This document shows, piece after piece, positions 61,649 to 64,000 of a DNA stretch of 64,000 nt. The notes below the pieces were generated by a model. The model made no database searches. It was not told the origin of the DNA and was given only the letters and a program-made list of their open reading frames with translations. The first letter of the stretch is position 1, and each line of letters starts with the position of its first letter. This stretch comes from RBG-16-64-43 sp035288225 (GTDB taxonomy: Bacteria; Chloroflexota; Anaerolineae; Anaerolineales; RBG-16-64-43): NCBI GenBank assembly GCA_035288225.1, contig DATEAT010000031.1, positions 50,249 through 114,248 on the forward strand. The letters are read 5' to 3'. The position numbers and the translations under genes are program-made.

Positions 61649-62707
61649 GTGGGCCGATACATCATTCGCCGTCTGCTGTGGATGCTGGTTGTTTTATTCG
61701 CGGTTTCGGCTATCACCTTCCTGCTCATGCATACCGTGCCGGGCGGTCCATTCGACCGGGAGAAGGCGCTGCCGCAGGAGATCATCGAAAACCTCAACCA
61801 GCGCTACCACCTAGACAAACCTCTGGTGGTGCAGTATGCCACCTACGTTTACGATGTTCTCATCCCCAAGTTCTCGTCGATTGAACCGGGCCTTTCGCTG
61901 GTGGACGATGCACTTGTCAACATCCGGGTCGGCGACGATTTGTGGCTCAAGTGGATGAACTTCGGCCCCTCCTATGCCTCGCGCAGCCGCACCGTCAACG
62001 ACATCTTCCGCGCTCAGTTGCCTATCTCCGGCCAGCTGGGGGTAATGGCGATCACCTTTGCCATCCTGCTCGGCATCCCGCTCGGCATTCTGGCTGCGCT
62101 CAAGCAGAACACGGTGTGGGATTACCTGGGGATGAGCGTGGCAATCTTCGGCGTGTCGGTTCCGGTGATCGTGCTCGGGCCCATCCTGGTGTGGATTTTC
62201 GGGGTGACGCTGAAGTGGCTCCCGCCCACCGGGTGGGGCGCGAAACCCCCCTATGTGCTGGGTTTCCTGCCCTCCAACATCGGCCCAGAGTACTTCAAGT
62301 ATGCCGTCATGCCTGTTGTCGCCCTGGGCCTGGTCAATTCGGCGGTCATCGCGCGGCTGACACGTGCCTCCCTGTTGCAGGTCATCCGTGAGGATTACAT
62401 CCGCACGGCGCGCGCCAAGGGCCTAGCCGAACGTGTAGTCATCACTCGGCATGCCCTCAAGAACTCGCTGATCCCGGTCGCCACAATCCTGGGGCCGCTC
62501 TTCGCCGCGCTGGTCACGGGCACCTTCGTGGCCGAACTCATCTTCGGCATCCCAGGCATGGGCCGATACTTCGTCACCAGCATCACCAATCGCGACTATC
62601 CGGTCATCATGGGCACCATTCTGCTCTACGCCATTTTGCTGGTTTTGGCCAACCTTCTGGTGGATATCATGTACGCCTTCCTGGATCCACGCATCCGCTA
62701 CACGTAG
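61649..62707 (+). CDS. oligopeptide ABC transporter permease (DppB type)
   Basis: A 352-residue membrane protein with the N-terminal YIIRRLLWMLVVLFAVSAITFLLMH, about six helices and the permease EAA loop (DYIRTARAKGLAERVVITRHALKNSLIPV). The C-terminal DRDYPVIMGTILLYAILLV-like and YAFLDPRIRY ends are typical. The GTG at 61649 follows an AAGGAG site. The extra region near residues 60-110 is longer than in DppB of enterobacteria. Confidence 0.93.
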   Translation: MGRYIIRRLLWMLVVLFAVSAITFLLMHTVPGGPFDREKALPQEIIENLNQRYHLDKPLVVQYATYVYDVLIPKFSSIEPGLSLVDDALVNIRVGDDLWLKWMNFGPSYASRSRTVNDIFRAQLPISGQLGVMAITFAILLGIPLGILAALKQNTVWDYLGMSVAIFGVSVPVIVLGPILVWIFGVTLKWLPPTGWGAKPPYVLGFLPSNIGPEYFKYAVMPVVALGLVNSAVIARLTRASLLQVIREDYIRTARAKGLAERVVITRHALKNSLIPVATILGPLFAALVTGTFVAELIFGIPGMGRYFVTSITNRDYPVIMGTILLYAILLVLANLLVDIMYAFLDPRIRYT

Positions 62708-62722
62708 AGAGTGGAGGTCGTC

Positions 62723-63745
62723 ATGTCCGTACAAACCGAGATGTTGAGGGTCGGTGCGGGCGGCCAACCCCTGACGCGCAAGCGGGAAAGCCTGTGGGCG
62801 GATGCCGGGCGGCGCTTGCTGCGCAACAAGGCGGCCGTGATGGGCGGGGTGATTGTGATCCTGCTTATCCTGGCCGCGCTGCTCGCGCCGTTCATCGCGC
62901 CCAGGCCCTTTGCCGACCAGGTGCTGGTCGACAACAACAAAGTGCCGGACTGGGTACTGGCCGTCTTCTCCAACATGAAACCGTACGCCCAGATCAGCAA
63001 CGACTACCCGCTGGGCGCCGATTACGTGGGCCGCGATCTCCTCAGCCGCATCATCTATGGCGCGCGGATCTCGCTCTCGGTGGCATTCATCGGCCCCATC
63101 ATCAGCTTGCTCATCGGGGTGGCCTTCGGTATGGTCTCGGGCTACTTCGGCGGGCGAGTCGACAACCTGATGATGCGCGTGGTGGATGTGCTGTATGCCT
63201 TTCCTACGCTGCTCTTCATCATCCTACTGATGGCGTTCTTCCGCTCCACTTTCGCCAAACCGGACCCGGGCTCGTTCGCATACGGCATGAGCCAGCTCGA
63301 CGCGCGCTTGGGCGGGATGCTCTTCATTTTCATGGGCATTGGCCTGACCGCCTGGGAGGGTATGGCCCGCCTTACGCGCGGGCAGGTGCTCTCGGTGCGG
63401 GAAAAGGAATACATCGAGGCCGCGCGCACCATCGGTGCGGGGCACGTGCGCATCATGTTCCGCCACATCCTGCCCAACATCGTCGGCCCGCTGGTCGTCG
63501 CCGAAACCCTCACCATCCCGGCTTACATTTCATTCGAAGCCTTCCTCTCGTTCATCGGCCTGGGTGTTAACCCGCCCACACCCTCATGGGGCGCCATGAT
63601 CTCCGACGGCTCGCAGGTCATCCGCACCTATCCCAACCAGGCGGTCTTCCCGGCGCTGGCGCTGGCCATCACCATGTTCGCGTTCAACTTCCTGGGCGAT
63701 GGCCTGCGCGATGCGCTCGACCCGCGCTTGAGAGGCACGCAATAG
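62723..63745 (+). CDS. oligopeptide ABC transporter permease (DppC type)
   Basis: A 340-residue membrane protein. After a basic N-terminus come six helices and the EAA loop (YIEAARTIGAGHVRIMFRHILPNIVGPLVV). PLGADYVGRDLLSRIIYGARISL and FLGDGLRDALDPRLRGTQ are typical DppC motifs. ATG at 62723 has GGAGGTCGTC upstream; a GTG at 62711 is less likely. It pairs with DppB. Confidence 0.95.
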   Translation: MSVQTEMLRVGAGGQPLTRKRESLWADAGRRLLRNKAAVMGGVIVILLILAALLAPFIAPRPFADQVLVDNNKVPDWVLAVFSNMKPYAQISNDYPLGADYVGRDLLSRIIYGARISLSVAFIGPIISLLIGVAFGMVSGYFGGRVDNLMMRVVDVLYAFPTLLFIILLMAFFRSTFAKPDPGSFAYGMSQLDARLGGMLFIFMGIGLTAWEGMARLTRGQVLSVREKEYIEAARTIGAGHVRIMFRHILPNIVGPLVVAETLTIPAYISFEAFLSFIGLGVNPPTPSWGAMISDGSQVIRTYPNQAVFPALALAITMFAFNFLGDGLRDALDPRLRGTQ

Positions 63746-63764
63746 ATTTGCGCAGGATGACTGC

Positions 63765-64000
63765 ATGAGACATGCGACGTTCGCGCGCTGGGCGGGGATG
63801 GCTCTGGCCATCCCCGCTTTCATCCTGATTGGCCTGGCGGCGTGCGCCAGCGCGGCTCCACAGGCTACACCCTCCGCCGTGCCCGCGCCGACGCCCCTTC
63901 CAACCTCCATGCGGCCGCCGCTCATCATTCCGGACCTCGGCCCGAACGCGACCTCGGCCGATTACGGCGAGCGGGCCTACATCCTGGTGTGCTCGGCCTG
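63765..64000 (+). CDS. lipoprotein, probable c-type cytochrome, N-terminal part
   Basis: The gene runs off the right edge; 78 residues are visible. A signal sequence ends in LAAC (Cys27), followed by a Pro/Ala/Thr linker and DYGERAYILVCSA. The next codon begins TG, so Cys is likely, giving C-S-A-C, the start of a CxxCH heme motif as in the common GExxYxxxCxxCH pattern. This is inference from a truncated motif. AGGATG precedes the ATG. It follows dppC by 19 bases. Confidence 0.6.
   Translation, partial: MRHATFARWAGMALAIPAFILIGLAACASAAPQATPSAVPAPTPLPTSMRPPLIIPDLGPNATSADYGERAYILVCSA

Overview
The window is 64 kb of GC-rich bacterial chromosome with about 54 protein genes and no rRNA or tRNA gene that I can see. 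Gene content and style suggest Chloroflexota, probably an Anaerolineae-like lineage. Pointers are a short single-lobed EF-Ts, many extracytoplasmic lipoproteins with Pro/Thr/Ser-rich linkers, large Dpp/Opp-type uptake systems, a T-box in front of pheST, Gram-positive-style Shine-Dalgarno sites and a GAAC-N4-GTTC box. This is inference from family composition; no marker phylogeny was possible. Most of the window is ordinary chromosome. No CRISPR array, prophage, transposase or intact mobile element was found.

Layout. 1-4.4 kb: end of an APC permease, a phosphodiesterase/phosphatase-superfamily enzyme, a non-pyrrolysine MttB-family methyltransferase and an EamA exporter. 4.7-6.7 kb (minus): an autoregulated GntR repressor followed by a HisC-like aminotransferase. 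7.3-9.4 kb: a membrane-anchored heterodisulfide-reductase-like Fe-S protein. 9.8-13.9 kb: a DUF169 protein in an operon with 2-oxoacid dehydrogenase E1alpha, E1beta and E2. 14-16.5 kb: an MrfA/YprA-like helicase carrying an HNH nuclease insertion. 16.7-20.3 kb: YbaK, a LysM surface protein and an OmpR/histidine-kinase pair. 20.3-21.8 kb (minus): a four-TM membrane protein and a lytic transglycosylase behind a promoter whose spacer holds a LexA-type box. 22.1-24.2 kb: thiolase, an RpiB-like isomerase and a pyrD remnant. 24.3-29.2 kb (minus): a large GAF/GGDEF protein, then an ECF sigma/anti-sigma/Nudix operon. 29.4-34.0 kb: Memo-like protein, CNNM/CorC-type protein, PriA.

34.4-39.1 kb is the conserved translation and cell-envelope block rpsB-tsf-pyrH-frr-uppS-cdsA. 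39.2-42.4 kb (minus) has a DUF4350-like protein, SppA and an FHA protein. 42.5-46.5 kb is T-box-controlled pheST, then cold-shock gene csp. 47.2-54.1 kb (minus) has a duplicated-domain lipoprotein and the operon phosphatase-maf-PBP-rsgA. trmD follows. 55.2-63.7 kb is a peptide/oligopeptide ABC uptake locus (SBP, DppD, DppF, SBP, DppB, DppC). The window ends in a truncated lipoprotein gene that looks like a c-type cytochrome.

Three families of dispersed inverted-repeat sequences occupy several intergenic gaps. The most interesting candidates are the SOS-type membrane protein/transglycosylase pair, the helicase-HNH fusion, and a maf gene that appears to lack any canonical start codon.
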